Origin: Ancylobacter sp. WKF20
GTDB lineage: Bacteria > Pseudomonadota > Alphaproteobacteria > Rhizobiales > Xanthobacteraceae
DNA: 64,000 bases
Direction: 5' to 3'
NCBI RefSeq assembly: GCF_029760895.1
Contig: NZ_CP121679.1
Location: 1,116,001 to 1,180,000 of the forward strand
Part shown: one piece after another, positions 43,311-52,431 of the stretch
How positions within the stretch are numbered: position 1 is the stretch's first letter
How the letters are laid out: the number at the start of each line of letters is the position of its first letter
Made by a program: the position numbers and the translations under genes
The notes under the pieces: model-generated
Seen by the model: the letters and a program-made list of their open reading frames with translations, nothing else
Databases searched by the model: none
Told to the model about the DNA's origin: nothing

Positions 43311-43906
43311 GTCGCGTCATCCATCTGTGCCGCGTCAGCCGCTGGGGCCACCTTGGCGATGTTGGATAGGGCGTCCGCGATGGCGGTGTTGATCTCATTG
43401 GCGGCGGCCCGAAGCGCGATCCGCACACCGTGAACACCTTCCTTGGCGCCGGCCAGGGCGAGGTCATCCGCCTTATTCGGCAGGCGGGCGACAAGGCTCT
43501 GGATCTCGCGCCCGACCCGCTCCAGGGCCTCGGTCAGGAGGTCCGCCCGCACCAGCTGCTTTCGCTCTTGGGCCTGCGCCAGCTTCTCCCGCTCGACCTT
43601 GAGCCACTCATTCTGCCGCCGGGCCTCGTCGAAGGAGTCGCCGCGCGTGTCCGCCAGCGGGCCATGTGTCGAGGGGCGCGCCGCCGCCACCTTGGCGGGG
43701 TTCGCGAATTGCCCGCGATGATGATCGTAATGGGCGAGGGAAACCCGCGCCACGCGGCCCCTGCTGTCCCGTTCGACCGGGATATCGTGCCCGGCGATCA
43801 GCGACTGCACCACCTTGGACACAGCCTGCTTCGAGATGCCGTCGCGTTCCGCGATCTGGGAGACCGACCACATGACGCGTGGCCCGCTGTCAACTGGGCT
43901 CGCCAT
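43307..43906 (-). CDS. Terminase small subunit (Nu1-like)
   Basis: This 199-residue protein starts with a winged helix (MWSVSQIAERDGISKQAVSK, VQSLIAGHDIPVERDSRGRV), then a linker and a helical region (NEWLKVEREKLAQAQERKQL) for contact with the large subunit. Nu1-type small subunits bind cosB. Two tandem TGTCAACCC repeats flank its start codon. It overlaps the large subunit gene. Confidence 0.85.
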   Translation of the reverse strand: MASPVDSGPRVMWSVSQIAERDGISKQAVSKVVQSLIAGHDIPVERDSRGRVARVSLAHYDHHRGQFANPAKVAAARPSTHGPLADTRGDSFDEARRQNEWLKVEREKLAQAQERKQLVRADLLTEALERVGREIQSLVARLPNKADDLALAGAKEGVHGVRIALRAAANEINTAIADALSNIAKVAPAADAAQMDDAT

Positions 43907-43926
43907 GCTGTCAACCCTGTCAACCC
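43889..43926. repeat. TGTCAAC repeats at the terminase start
   Basis: TGTCAAC occurs at 43889-43895, 43909-43915 and 43918-43924; the last two are a perfect tandem pair of TGTCAACCC. They surround the start codon of the small terminase gene. A role as binding sites for the small terminase (cosB-like) or as an autoregulatory site is inferred. Confidence 0.5.
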
Positions 43927-44050
43927 AAGCTAAATCACTGTTTCACTGGCAGAAACCCACGCTCCGCCGGGACCGCAGGGCTTTGGAAAGGGGGTACGGT
44001 CCCTGAACCGGGGGGCGGGGTGTGGCCCGCCGGCCACGGGGGCCGAGGGG
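43927..44050. other. Candidate packaging (cos) region
   Basis: This 124-bp non-coding stretch lies directly upstream of the small terminase gene, the lambda position for cos. It includes a 7-bp inverted repeat (GGGACCG at 43969-43975 and CGGTCCC at 43997-44003). No other function is apparent. Confidence 0.35.
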
Positions 44051-44593
44051 TCAGCCGCGCCGGGAGAGCAGGAAGGCGATCTGCTGGAGGATGACCGACG
44101 TGAACTCGCCGCGCGCGATCTCGCTCAGCAGATCCTCGTAGACCTTCGGCGTGCGCGCGACGGCGTTCGCCGGGTTCGGCCCGAACAGCATGTTCGTCGG
44201 CAGGCGATCCGCGCCGATGCGCTTGAGCACCAGACCGGCGGCAGCCGCTGCCCCCGTCTTGGGAATGAAGGCACCCTCATATCGGCCGCGCCCCCGGACG
44301 TGGACGCCGTACCCACGCTGACTTGCGCCGAGTTCGTTCAACGGGATGTTGGCCGACTTCACCGTGAGCGTCACGCCTTCGGCGTCGAGAGCGGACCGCA
44401 TGCGCGCCTTGATATGCTTCTGCGCCACCTCAATGTGCCGCGAGGCGAAGCGCGCATAGTGGCGCTCGACCACGGAACGGGTCCGGCCCGCCGCGCGGCG
44501 GAAGGCAATGGCCTGCATGTCGCGGGGCAGGCGGCCGAACAGATCGGCCACCCGCTGGAAGTCCGAAGCGTCGAAGTGGATGTCGGGGGTCAC
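44051..44593 (-). CDS. Second minor tail protein Z-like protein
   Basis: This 180-residue protein of the GPZ type has IHFDASDFQRVADLFGRLP, AFRRAAGRTRSVVERHYAR and HIEVAQKHIKARMRSAL. GTG 44593 is used because GGGGAGG lies 7 bases upstream. It is placed between the terminase genes and the replication origin, away from the tail genes, where a GPZ protein is not usually found. Confidence 0.68.
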   Translation of the reverse strand: MTPDIHFDASDFQRVADLFGRLPRDMQAIAFRRAAGRTRSVVERHYARFASRHIEVAQKHIKARMRSALDAEGVTLTVKSANIPLNELGASQRGYGVHVRGRGRYEGAFIPKTGAAAAAGLVLKRIGADRLPTNMLFGPNPANAVARTPKVYEDLLSEIARGEFTSVILQQIAFLLSRRG

Positions 44594-44708
44594 ATGACTG
44601 CCTCCCCTTGCCCAAGCGGGTCGCCAAAACAGAAGCGCCCCGGGCGGGTGATCTACCCGGCCGAGGCGCAATTCTATGTACGCATGATGCCAAAGGGGTG
44701 GTGGCCCG

Positions 44709-45434
44709 TCAACTCGGCAATTTCCTGCGTCGTTTCATGGGCTTAGGCGCCCTTTTATTTTTCGGTTTTTGCGCCTCCAGCACGCGGCGGGCCGGCTGCA
44801 GCCAAGGTGCTTCGTCGGCTTTCGGGCCGGTCACGTCCCATTTTGCCAGCCGACCCGCCAGATCGGCGGCAAGAATACCGAGCGCGGCGTGCCAGACCGA
44901 ATAGACCGCCCGGTGGTGCTGCACATCGTCGAAGGTGATCCCGTCGGCGATTTCACCATCCTTGCGCGGGCGCCCCCGGCGGCGGGTGACATCGGAATAG
45001 CAGTCAGGGCGCGAACCCTGCCGGGCGTGCAGCACGAGGTAAACCGATATCACCACGCGATCGAGCGGCAGAAGCTCGCCGCCCGGCTGGCGCAGTTGCG
45101 GGCGGCTTTGCCGTTCCTCCACGAGGTCGCAGCCCTCCGCCTGAATCAACGCGCGGTCCCACACGCTCACCCCCTGCTCGGTGCAGGACAGGAAGGCATC
45201 GTCGAGGCCGAGCACGGCTCGGTGGATCAGCGCCGCGTCGTCGCGGTCGCCCGGCTCGGGCTCATAGTCCGACGCCTGCACGAAGGTGCCATAGGTGCCG
45301 AAGTGCTCGACAGCCGCCCAGGAGCACGGCGCCTTGAGCTTCACGGCGAAGCCGCCGCCATCGCCCAGGCGGTCAGCCTGCATATCCCGGTAAGCCCAAA
45401 TCAGCAGATCCTCGATATCGATTGCCTGTTTCAC
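44709..45434 (-). CDS. Hypothetical phage protein with AT-hook-like motif (241 aa)
   Basis: From GTG 45434 (GAGGGG upstream) the protein begins KQAIDIEDLLIWAYRDMQAD and has a basic RRRGRPRKDGEIADG motif in the middle, resembling an AT-hook DNA contact. The end is lysine/arginine-rich (KNKRAPKPMKRRRKLPS). It lies beside the iteron array, so a role in replication or in binding the origin is plausible (inference). An upstream ATG at 45488 would run through the iterons and is disfavoured. Confidence 0.68.
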   Translation of the reverse strand: MKQAIDIEDLLIWAYRDMQADRLGDGGGFAVKLKAPCSWAAVEHFGTYGTFVQASDYEPEPGDRDDAALIHRAVLGLDDAFLSCTEQGVSVWDRALIQAEGCDLVEERQSRPQLRQPGGELLPLDRVVISVYLVLHARQGSRPDCYSDVTRRRGRPRKDGEIADGITFDDVQHHRAVYSVWHAALGILAADLAGRLAKWDVTGPKADEAPWLQPARRVLEAQKPKNKRAPKPMKRRRKLPS

Positions 45435-45451
45435 CCTATTTCCCCTCATCT

Positions 45452-45478
45452 GGGAGGCTAGGGAGGATAGGGAGGGAA
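45452..45478 (+). repeat. Iteron block 1
   Basis: Three tandem 9-mers: GGGAGGCTA, GGGAGGATA, GGGAGGGAA. It overlaps the leader of the 44709 gene. Confidence 0.85.
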
Positions 45479-45548
45479 GCTGTTTCATCAGTGCCCCCTA
45501 TTCTCGCTTTGCCAAGCCTTTGAATTCTCTAGAACATCCTGAATTGAT

Positions 45549-45575
45549 GGGAGGATAGGGAGGGAAGGGAGGATA
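45549..45575 (+). repeat. Iteron block 2
   Basis: Three tandem 9-mers: GGGAGGATA, GGGAGGGAA, GGGAGGATA, with the same orientation as block 1 and 97 bp from it. Confidence 0.85.
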
Positions 45576-45663
45576 AAAGCACCCGCTACATAGAGAACCG
45601 ATCCAATCGAGAACCGCAGAACTCTCGCGATCACCAGATCATCGCTCACGTGTACCCGCGCGC

Positions 45664-45690
45664 TACGCTCCCTAGGCTCCCTTGCCTCCC
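45664..45690 (-). repeat. Iteron block 3 (inverted)
   Basis: On the minus strand: GGGAGGCAA, GGGAGCCTA, GGGAGCGTA. It faces blocks 1 and 2 across an 88-bp spacer. Confidence 0.8.
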
Positions 45691-45750
45691 AAAAACCCGC
45701 CCAAACCGTTGCCCCCGCTACCCCCGGGAGAACCGCCCCACCGGAACGGC

Positions 45751-45777
45751 TAGCCTCCCTTGCCTCCCTAGGCTCCC
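45751..45777 (-). repeat. Iteron block 4 (inverted)
   Basis: On the minus strand: GGGAGCCTA, GGGAGGCAA, GGGAGGCTA, 87 bp from block 3. Confidence 0.84.
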
Positions 45778-45817
45778 AACCGGCGTACAGACGTGCGCCA
45801 GCCTCCCCAGCCGCGGG

Positions 45818-47740
45818 CTAGGCAAACGGGGTGCGTGAGGGATCGCGCCGCTCGAATTCGGGTTTGACCCTGATGCCGAGGTAGACCGACAGCGAGCTCT
45901 TGCCCTTCTCGAAGCCGAAGTCGTGCGCGGTCTTGGGCATGCGCCGCGCGAAGGTGGTGGCGGCAAGGGGCGTCTTGCCCTCCCGGTCGCACCAGACCTT
46001 GAAGGCCTCGTAGAGCAGCCCTTGCTCCACCACGTCGTGGGGCATCTGCGTGATCTCGATGGCCGAGCGGACGAACGCGCCCAGCGGGTCGCTTTCCTCG
46101 CGATATTCGCGCGTGGCGGCCATCACCGCCTCGGGTGGGGCAAGCTGGCCACGGTTGAGATAGTCGAGCGCGCCCTCGATCATCCAGTTGAGGATGCCCG
46201 GCAGTTCGGCCTTCAGCTTCTCCGGGAGCCGCTTGTCGCGTTCCTCTTTCGGGATCTGCACCTCGAACGGCACCAGCGAGACGCGCCGCCAGATGCCGTC
46301 GTCATTGCCCCGGATCACCGGTTTGCGGTTGCACGAGATCGCCAGCTTGAAGAGCGGGTAGACCTCAATGAACTCGTGATTCAGCCGCCGCACATTGATC
46401 GGCTCACCGCCGGTCAAATCCTTGATCAGGCTCTCGTCGAGCGGCAGGCCCTCTTTCGGCTCGGCCGAACGCACGAAGCGCGCCGCCGGCAGGCGGATGA
46501 GGTCGGGCGTCGCTTCCGAGCCCTTGCGGTTGCCGTCGGTCACCAGGCTCATCACCGGCACGCTGGTGGCATAGTCGCCCATCAGATGGGCGATGACGTC
46601 CACCACGGTCGATTTGCCGTTCGAGCCCTCGCCGAAGAAGATGCAGAACATCTGCTCCGTGGTGAGCGCGGTCAGGCAATAGCCGAAAAACCGCTGCAGA
46701 TAGTCCCGCACCGTCGTGTCCGGCAGGATGCGGTTCAGCATAGCGTGGAAGACGGGTGCTTCCGCTTCCGGGCAATGGAACACGGGCGCCAGCTTGGTCA
46801 TCAGACGCCGCCGTTCATGCGGCAGGATGGCAAACCGCCAGACCTTGCGGGTGCGCACTTCGTCCGGGTCCGGGCACTCCGGGTCCGGCTCCTCCACTTG
46901 GCGGAAGACGAGAGTGCCGTTCAGCACGTTGAAGGCGAGCGGGTCCGCATCGAGATCCTTCAGCGACCGCACCAGATAGGGCCTCGCCTCGCCGAGCATC
47001 CCGTCGAGCTTGCCGGCGTTGCCGGATGCCGTGGCGAAGCGGCGGCGCTGCGCCTTGCGCGTGGCCCAGGCCTTCGCCGCCATCTGCCCGCGCGCGACAA
47101 TGGTCTTCGCCGCCGCCATCTCGCGTTTCAGTTGGAAGCTGCGCCGCCCCTTTTCCCGCTTCGGCAGTTCCTGGTCGTCGAGATCGTTGATCTCGTGCGG
47201 AATCTCCTCCACCCGCAACGCGGCTTCCTGCGCGCGCGTGATCGCCTCGGCTTCGGCCGGCGTCGGCGCCATGACGAAGGCCTCGAGCATGATGGCCTCG
47301 GAGGCCTTGTGCGCGAGGGCGCGCACATCGTCCTCGTCATCCTCGGCGCGGAACCAGCGCCGGCCGTCCCAACGGTGCCAGCCGAGATTGGGGACATAAG
47401 CGAGATCCGCACCGTGACGATGGCGCAGCCGCCGCCCGTTGCCGATGTCGTTCTGCGGCTCGCCGGCACAGGCCAAAAGCGCCGGGTCCTGCGGCGAGAA
47501 GCCGGGCGGCGGCGCGTCATCGCCATCAAAAGGCGGGTCGCCGCCGTCCTCACCGTCCTCATCGTCATACGGGTTGTCGGCAGGCTCCGGCCGCTCCGGC
47601 GCGTTGTCCCACCCGTCCGCCTGGCTCCCCAGCCGCGGATCGTCGCTCGCGGGGGAAGCCGGGGGCGCGCCAGCCTCCTCCGGGAACACGGCGGCGAGGA
47701 TGGCGTCATCGGGGTTGATGCTCGGCTTGTCGTCCATCAT
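45818..47740 (-). CDS. D5-like helicase-primase (DUF5906-type, SF3 helicase)
   Basis: This 640-residue replication protein has an acidic, proline-rich N-terminus (about 1-110), a middle D5_N-like region and an SF3 helicase domain. Walker A is GEGSNGKST near residue 375, followed by RFVRSAEPKEGLPLDESLIK and ISCNRKPVIRGNDDGIWRR. A C-terminal winged helix (LLYEAFKVWCDREGKTPL) closes it. Such proteins unwind the phage origin. ATG 47740 overlaps the upstream primase stop and has GGAGG in front. The iterons lie just downstream. Confidence 0.88.
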   Translation of the reverse strand: MMDDKPSINPDDAILAAVFPEEAGAPPASPASDDPRLGSQADGWDNAPERPEPADNPYDDEDGEDGGDPPFDGDDAPPPGFSPQDPALLACAGEPQNDIGNGRRLRHRHGADLAYVPNLGWHRWDGRRWFRAEDDEDDVRALAHKASEAIMLEAFVMAPTPAEAEAITRAQEAALRVEEIPHEINDLDDQELPKREKGRRSFQLKREMAAAKTIVARGQMAAKAWATRKAQRRRFATASGNAGKLDGMLGEARPYLVRSLKDLDADPLAFNVLNGTLVFRQVEEPDPECPDPDEVRTRKVWRFAILPHERRRLMTKLAPVFHCPEAEAPVFHAMLNRILPDTTVRDYLQRFFGYCLTALTTEQMFCIFFGEGSNGKSTVVDVIAHLMGDYATSVPVMSLVTDGNRKGSEATPDLIRLPAARFVRSAEPKEGLPLDESLIKDLTGGEPINVRRLNHEFIEVYPLFKLAISCNRKPVIRGNDDGIWRRVSLVPFEVQIPKEERDKRLPEKLKAELPGILNWMIEGALDYLNRGQLAPPEAVMAATREYREESDPLGAFVRSAIEITQMPHDVVEQGLLYEAFKVWCDREGKTPLAATTFARRMPKTAHDFGFEKGKSSLSVYLGIRVKPEFERRDPSRTPFA

Positions 47741-48945
47741 GCCACCTCCGCCGGCTGGCCGGCGTTTCGCGCCGCGCGGCGCATATCGTCGAAGTCGAGG
47801 CCAGGCTCCGGCCACGCCACGCTGATGCGCCGGCCCTCCCGGGCGTGGCGCGCAACCGCGCGGTCCATCACCAGCCGAGTCGAGAACTGGTCGCTGTCGC
47901 CATCGGCCAGAAGGCGCAGGTCGCCCACGCCGTCGGGCACCACCATAGCCGGCCGGTCGAAGTCGGGAATGGCGCCGGGCACGCGCCGCGTGCGGCCGGC
48001 GGCATCCTTCAGGTCGGGGTGGCGCTCCGAGCAGCCGATTGCCGCAGCCCCCGCCAGATTGCCAAGGTCGCCCGCCGCCCACATGGCGATGCCGTCCATC
48101 GACAGCCCACGCCGCAGCCGGGCGGTGTAGACCGAGAGCACGGTCTCGATGCCTTCTCCCGCCACCAGCATGTGAGGGCTGGCGCAGCGCAGCAACTCGA
48201 TCACGCAGCCCTGCTTGGTGCCGCGCATCTTCTTGGCCGGCTGCACCTCGCCCGTGTTCGGGTCGACGATCACCGCCTTGCCCTTCGGCTGGTCGAGATC
48301 CAGCCAGGTGATATGCAGACCAGAGAACCGCCCGTCCGGCGCCGTGATCGCGCCCAGCATGGCCGGGCCGCGATGGATCACGCGATACTGCACGGCGCCG
48401 CGTTCATCCTTCCCGTCGACCACGGTGAAGGGCGCGTCGTAGCGGTAGCGCAGCCGTGCCGTGGCGGGGATGTCCACGCCCCGCAGATCGCGCAGATAGG
48501 TCTCCACCGGCGTGCCGCGCCAGTGCTGGCCGTGCTTCCACCAGCGGTGCAGCCGCTCGCGCTCTTCCTCGCGGTAGCGCGCGCTTGCCGCCTCCTGCTG
48601 GCGTTTTTTCTCAGCCGCCGCGAGCGCCCGCCGGGCCTCCTCCGCTGGGTCGACATCCTGGACGCCACCGAGCCATTCGACGGCCTCGGGAAAACTCTTG
48701 TGCTCACGCTCCATCACCAGCGCGATGACGTCCCCGGCCTTGCCGCAGGAGGCGCACACCCAGCGCTCCGCATCGCATTCAAAGGCGGTCGAATCCTTCG
48801 CGTGCGGCTTGGGCGAGTGGATGGGGCACGGCCCCACCATCTGCCATTTGGGCGAGGAGGAACGGCGCAGGCTCACCCATTTGCCGGCCACCTCGGTGAC
48901 CGGGTTGCGGCGGCGCAGATCCGCAAGGGCAGCTTCGGAGATCAT
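47737..48945 (-). CDS. DnaG-like primase with CHC2 zinc finger and Toprim domain
   Basis: This 402-residue phage primase has an N-terminal CHC2 zinc ribbon formed by CPIH (Cys40, His43) and VCASCGKAGD (Cys pair near 62-65), then a basic helical linker. The Toprim part has LVAGEGIETVLSVY and VVPDGVGDLRLLADGDSD, which supply the Glu and Asp metal ligands. ATG 48945 is used; the in-frame sequence upstream belongs to the neighbouring small gene. It works with the helicase downstream. Confidence 0.88.
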   Translation of the reverse strand: MISEAALADLRRRNPVTEVAGKWVSLRRSSSPKWQMVGPCPIHSPKPHAKDSTAFECDAERWVCASCGKAGDVIALVMEREHKSFPEAVEWLGGVQDVDPAEEARRALAAAEKKRQQEAASARYREEERERLHRWWKHGQHWRGTPVETYLRDLRGVDIPATARLRYRYDAPFTVVDGKDERGAVQYRVIHRGPAMLGAITAPDGRFSGLHITWLDLDQPKGKAVIVDPNTGEVQPAKKMRGTKQGCVIELLRCASPHMLVAGEGIETVLSVYTARLRRGLSMDGIAMWAAGDLGNLAGAAAIGCSERHPDLKDAAGRTRRVPGAIPDFDRPAMVVPDGVGDLRLLADGDSDQFSTRLVMDRAVARHAREGRRISVAWPEPGLDFDDMRRAARNAGQPAEVA

Positions 48946-49118
48946 GACCGCGCCATCCCCACAAGTGCCACCAGCAGGGGCAGGGTGATGGCTCCGCCGA
49001 TCATGCCCGCCATGGTTCCGGCGAGGCCCGGAAAGAGGGCCTGCACGATGAGACCCATCCCGATGGAAAGCGGGGCCGCCACCGAGCCGAGGACAAGGGC
49101 GAAGATGGGGCGCATCAT
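48942..49118 (-). CDS. Small membrane protein (58 aa)
   Basis: This short hydrophobic protein has two spans (about residues 4-26, PIFALVLGSVAAPLSIGMGLIV in outline, and 33-54). It overlaps the methyltransferase stop and the primase start by 4 bp on each side, so it is translated within the early operon. No family recognised. Confidence 0.62.
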   Translation of the reverse strand: MMRPIFALVLGSVAAPLSIGMGLIVQALFPGLAGTMAGMIGGAITLPLLVALVGMARS

Positions 49119-51163
49119 TCCGCCGCCTCCCGAAACTCGATTGGCCGCGTCCGGCGCCGGGGCGCCGCATCCGCCATGATCGCGCCGACACACGCCTTCA
49201 TCTTCGCCACGCTCACGGCGTTGCCGATCTGCTTGATCTGCTCCGTCTTCGTGCCAGCGAACTCATAGGCCTGGTCTTCGGTGTTGAAGCCCATGGCGGC
49301 GGCGAGCTCGTGCGGCTCCAGCATGCGGAACAGGATGTCGTACTGCCGCCCGTCCACCTCACCGGAAACGAGGTTCACCCGGCCGCTGGCGCAGAGGGTC
49401 GGCGCCGGATCGTCGATGTCATGCACGCGCGGCGCCTGCCCCTCGCGCTCGCCGAACTGCGCGGCGATGAAGGCCAGTTCACCCCGATTGGCGCCGGTGA
49501 TGGTCGGCAGCGGCTCCGAGGTGTCGCGCACGCGGTCGCTGCCATCTTGGTGCGTCACCGGCATGACCACGGCGAACTCACCGCCCTTGGCCGTGGTGAG
49601 CGTTGGAATCGGCTGCGCAACGTCGCGCGCCGTGGCTCCGCCGCCCGATTGGGTGACGGGGACGACAAGCCCGAAGCGCCCCTTGGCCGTTACCGTCGGC
49701 AGCGGCTCCTCTGCGCCAGTGCACGTCTCCCCCGAGCCGGAGCCGTAATAGGGGGAGATCAGCGCGTGGGCGCCGCCAGCCCCGCCTGTCGTCTGGGTCG
49801 GCATCGGATCGTCGACCGAGCGCGGCGCGCCGCCCGAGGCCTGCGACAGGATGAAGGGCTCCACCAGCATCGGCCGGGCGCAGCCGGGATGCTCGCTTGC
49901 CGCCGCCCCGCCGGTCGTGATGGTCGGCAAGGGTTCATCGGCTGAACGCGCGGCGCCGCTATTGTGCTGCGACAGCACCAGCGGCTCGGCCAGCCAAACG
50001 CCGCCCTTGGTGTCGAGCGTCGGGATCGGTTCCTCGGAGACCGCCTTCGCCTGGTTGCCCTTCCGGCCATTGATGATCACTGGTTCGGCCAGCCCGATAT
50101 GGGTGCCGTTCGCGGCAATGGTGGGGATTGGCCTGCCAAGATCGCCACCGTTCGCATTGCGGCGAAGGGTGATCAGCATCGGCTCGGCGGTGCGCCCGCC
50201 TTTCGCAAACTCGTCGGGCGCCAGACGGAAATGCCGAAGCCGTGCGATGAGGTCGCGAACCAGCCGCCGCCGCCCCAGCCGCTTGGTCGCCGTCCCGGCC
50301 CGTCGAGCTGAGAACGCCCACCCGATATGGAAGGCCAGAGATCGCTCGATTTCCTGCATCAGCAAGGCGATGAACGGCGCGGGCCACCCGTACTTGACCG
50401 CACCAGCGAAGATGCGGGCGAGCGTCTTCGGTGCCAAAGGTTTGGCCCGGCCCAGAATCGAGCGGCCCTTGATCGACCAGTCGATGATGTCGCGCGCCGG
50501 CCGCCAGGGCTTGCGGGTGTCCATCGCCGCGAATAGGCCCTCGGCCGCCTCATTCCGGCGCTTGTGCGTTGGCGCCGGCCACTGGATCGGCCTCCCGTCC
50601 GAGCGCCCCATCAGGATGAAGCGCGAGCGCGTGGTGGCGTCGCCATAGTCGGCGGCGTTCAGCTTTCGCCACTCCACCTCGAAGCCGAGCGCCTTCAGGG
50701 CATTGATCCACGCCCAGAAATACTCGCCCTTGCGCGCGGCGATGGGCTTGCCCGTCTTCGGATCGACCGGACCCCAGCCGGTGAACTCCCACACATTCTC
50801 AATGATGATGCGGGTCACCCGCAGCTCGGTGAGCCAGGTGATGATGTGCCACGGGTCGCTGCGCTGCTGATCGCTGGTCGGCTTGCCGCCGCGCGCCACC
50901 GAATGGTGGGTGCAGGTCGGGGAAGCCATCAGCAGGTCGAGATAGCCTTCCGGCACCAGCAGATGCGGGCGCACGGTCGCGATATCCTGCACGAAGTGCC
51001 GGGCGCGGGGGTGGTTGAGCTCGTGCGTCTTGATCGCCGTCGGCCAGTGGTTGACGCATACAAGCTCCATCTCCAGCCCGAGAGCGGCCAGGGCGCGCTC
51101 CGCCCCGGTCGATGAGCCGCCGGCACCGCAAAGAAGGTCGGCCACAAGAATCTTGCGGGTCAT
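49115..51163 (-). CDS. DNA cytosine-C5 methyltransferase with eight-copy repeat target domain
   Basis: This 682-residue C5-MTase has motif [17 protein letters not shown], motif [10 protein letters not shown] (the catalytic Cys follows PT rather than P), motif VI ENVWEF, motif [13 protein letters not shown], and motifs [17 protein letters not shown] and [10 protein letters not shown]. Between VIII and IX, residues about 340-590 hold eight tandem units ending [49 protein letters not shown] and DPAPTLC. This is the target-recognition position. It probably protects phage DNA from host restriction. ATG 51163 overlaps the next methyltransferase by 4 bp. Confidence 0.87.
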   Translation of the reverse strand: MTRKILVADLLCGAGGSSTGAERALAALGLEMELVCVNHWPTAIKTHELNHPRARHFVQDIATVRPHLLVPEGYLDLLMASPTCTHHSVARGGKPTSDQQRSDPWHIITWLTELRVTRIIIENVWEFTGWGPVDPKTGKPIAARKGEYFWAWINALKALGFEVEWRKLNAADYGDATTRSRFILMGRSDGRPIQWPAPTHKRRNEAAEGLFAAMDTRKPWRPARDIIDWSIKGRSILGRAKPLAPKTLARIFAGAVKYGWPAPFIALLMQEIERSLAFHIGWAFSARRAGTATKRLGRRRLVRDLIARLRHFRLAPDEFAKGGRTAEPMLITLRRNANGGDLGRPIPTIAANGTHIGLAEPVIINGRKGNQAKAVSEEPIPTLDTKGGVWLAEPLVLSQHNSGAARSADEPLPTITTGGAAASEHPGCARPMLVEPFILSQASGGAPRSVDDPMPTQTTGGAGGAHALISPYYGSGSGETCTGAEEPLPTVTAKGRFGLVVPVTQSGGGATARDVAQPIPTLTTAKGGEFAVVMPVTHQDGSDRVRDTSEPLPTITGANRGELAFIAAQFGEREGQAPRVHDIDDPAPTLCASGRVNLVSGEVDGRQYDILFRMLEPHELAAAMGFNTEDQAYEFAGTKTEQIKQIGNAVSVAKMKACVGAIMADAAPRRRTRPIEFREAAE

Positions 51164-52431
51164 TCCGCCGCCTCCCCGGCCGCGAAGAGCGGGCCGAAAT
51201 CGACCGATGCCGGCGCCTGAAGCACCTTCCAGTCGCGCTCGATCCGGCGGCGCGCGATCTCGGCATAATCGGGGTTGAGTTCGATCAGCACCGCCCGGCG
51301 CCCGTGGCGGGCAGCCACAAGGCCCGTGGTGCCGGCGCCGCCGAACGGGTCGAGCACCAGCCCATCCTTCGGACAGCCGGCGAGGATGCACCGCTCTGCC
51401 AGCTCCGGCGGAAAGGTTGCGAAATGGGCATCGGAGAAGGGCTGCGGCGCCACGGGCCAAACTCCGACTGGGGCCGCCTCGTAATTGCGCAGGTTGCGGC
51501 CAAGGCCGCGTGGCGTGGCCTCTATGCCGGTGTGGTTGATGTGCCCGGCATGACGCGGAGACGCGACGGCAGAGGCGCGCCGCTTCTCAGTTTCGGGGAT
51601 CGCGTCGCCGAGCGTGTGGCGGCCGTAAGTAGAGCGGCCGCGCGGGCCACCGACAGCCTTCATGGCTGCGGTGCGTCGCGCCCCGGCGTTCGCGCGCTCC
51701 GAGCCGGCCTGGGCGTCAACGTCCTGCGCCCAGCGTGCGAGCGAGGCAGGCGCTGCACCCTGCCGAACCGCCTTTGCGTCATAGAAATAGCGTTCCGCCT
51801 TGGAGAGCAGGAACACCTTCTCATGCGCGGTCGCAGGCCGGTCGCGGGCGCTCTCCGGCATCGGGTTGGGCTTGCCCCAGATGATCTCCGAGCGCACCCA
51901 CCAGCCATCTTCCTGCAGGGCGATGGCAAGCCGGTTCGGCACCATGCAGAGGTCTTTCGGCTTGAGGACGCCGCCAGCCACGACCCGCCCGCCATGAGCG
52001 GCGGCCGTCGAGCCGAGATTCTCGCTGGCGCCGACGCGGGGCGTTTTCTCGTAGCCCGACTGGTAGATCGGCCCGATGGTGGAGAACGGCTTGTCCCGGA
52101 ACGTGCGGTCATCCTTACCCGCGGCCTTCGTGGCCGCCGCCGAGCGCCCGTTCGGGCTGGTGGCGTAGCAGTCGCCATAGTTGAGCCAGAGCGTGCCTGA
52201 TGGCTTCAGCACCCGCCGCACGAGCCGGAACACATCGAGCATGACGTCGATATGCTCGCCGAGCGTCCGCTCCAGCCCGATCTGGCCGTCGACGCCGTAA
52301 TCGCGCAGCCCCCAATAGGGCGGGCTGGTGACGACGCAATCCACGCTGTCCGGCTCCATCGCGGCCAGCCGTGCGCGCACATCGCCGAGGTGGATCATCA
52401 CCCGGCCGTCGAGAATGCAGATGTCGCTCAC
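51160..52431 (-). CDS. DNA methyltransferase, beta class (N4-cytosine or N6-adenine)
   Basis: This 423-residue methyltransferase has motif [14 protein letters not shown] near residue 35 and motif [20 protein letters not shown] near 365, i.e. beta-class order. The C-terminal IERDW helix closes the SAM site. A long variable middle serves as the target domain. SPPYW suggests cytosine N4, but adenine N6 cannot be excluded. No partner restriction enzyme is nearby, so it is an orphan, probably antirestriction or regulatory. It overlaps the neighbours by 4 bp on each side. Confidence 0.88.
   Translation of the reverse strand: MSDICILDGRVMIHLGDVRARLAAMEPDSVDCVVTSPPYWGLRDYGVDGQIGLERTLGEHIDVMLDVFRLVRRVLKPSGTLWLNYGDCYATSPNGRSAAATKAAGKDDRTFRDKPFSTIGPIYQSGYEKTPRVGASENLGSTAAAHGGRVVAGGVLKPKDLCMVPNRLAIALQEDGWWVRSEIIWGKPNPMPESARDRPATAHEKVFLLSKAERYFYDAKAVRQGAAPASLARWAQDVDAQAGSERANAGARRTAAMKAVGGPRGRSTYGRHTLGDAIPETEKRRASAVASPRHAGHINHTGIEATPRGLGRNLRNYEAAPVGVWPVAPQPFSDAHFATFPPELAERCILAGCPKDGLVLDPFGGAGTTGLVAARHGRRAVLIELNPDYAEIARRRIERDWKVLQAPASVDFGPLFAAGEAAE

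Larger units (their letters stand above)
45435..45817. other. Putative phage replication origin (iteron region)
   Basis: This 383-bp non-coding region lies beside the helicase-primase gene. It contains four blocks of three tandem 9-bp repeats, two forward on the left and two inverted on the right. Relatively AT-rich stretches lie between the blocks (for example 45500-45548 and 45576-45640). Repeat layout and location suggest a replication origin. Confidence 0.62.

Noticed and set aside
45435..45488. ATG 45488 as start of the 44709 gene
   Set aside because: The extra residues would be encoded by iteron block 1, and GTG 45434 has a better ribosome site.
45923..48130. Plus-strand open frame opposite helicase-primase
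   Set aside because: Antisense shadow of the helicase-primase gene, whose Walker A and C-terminal motifs are certain.
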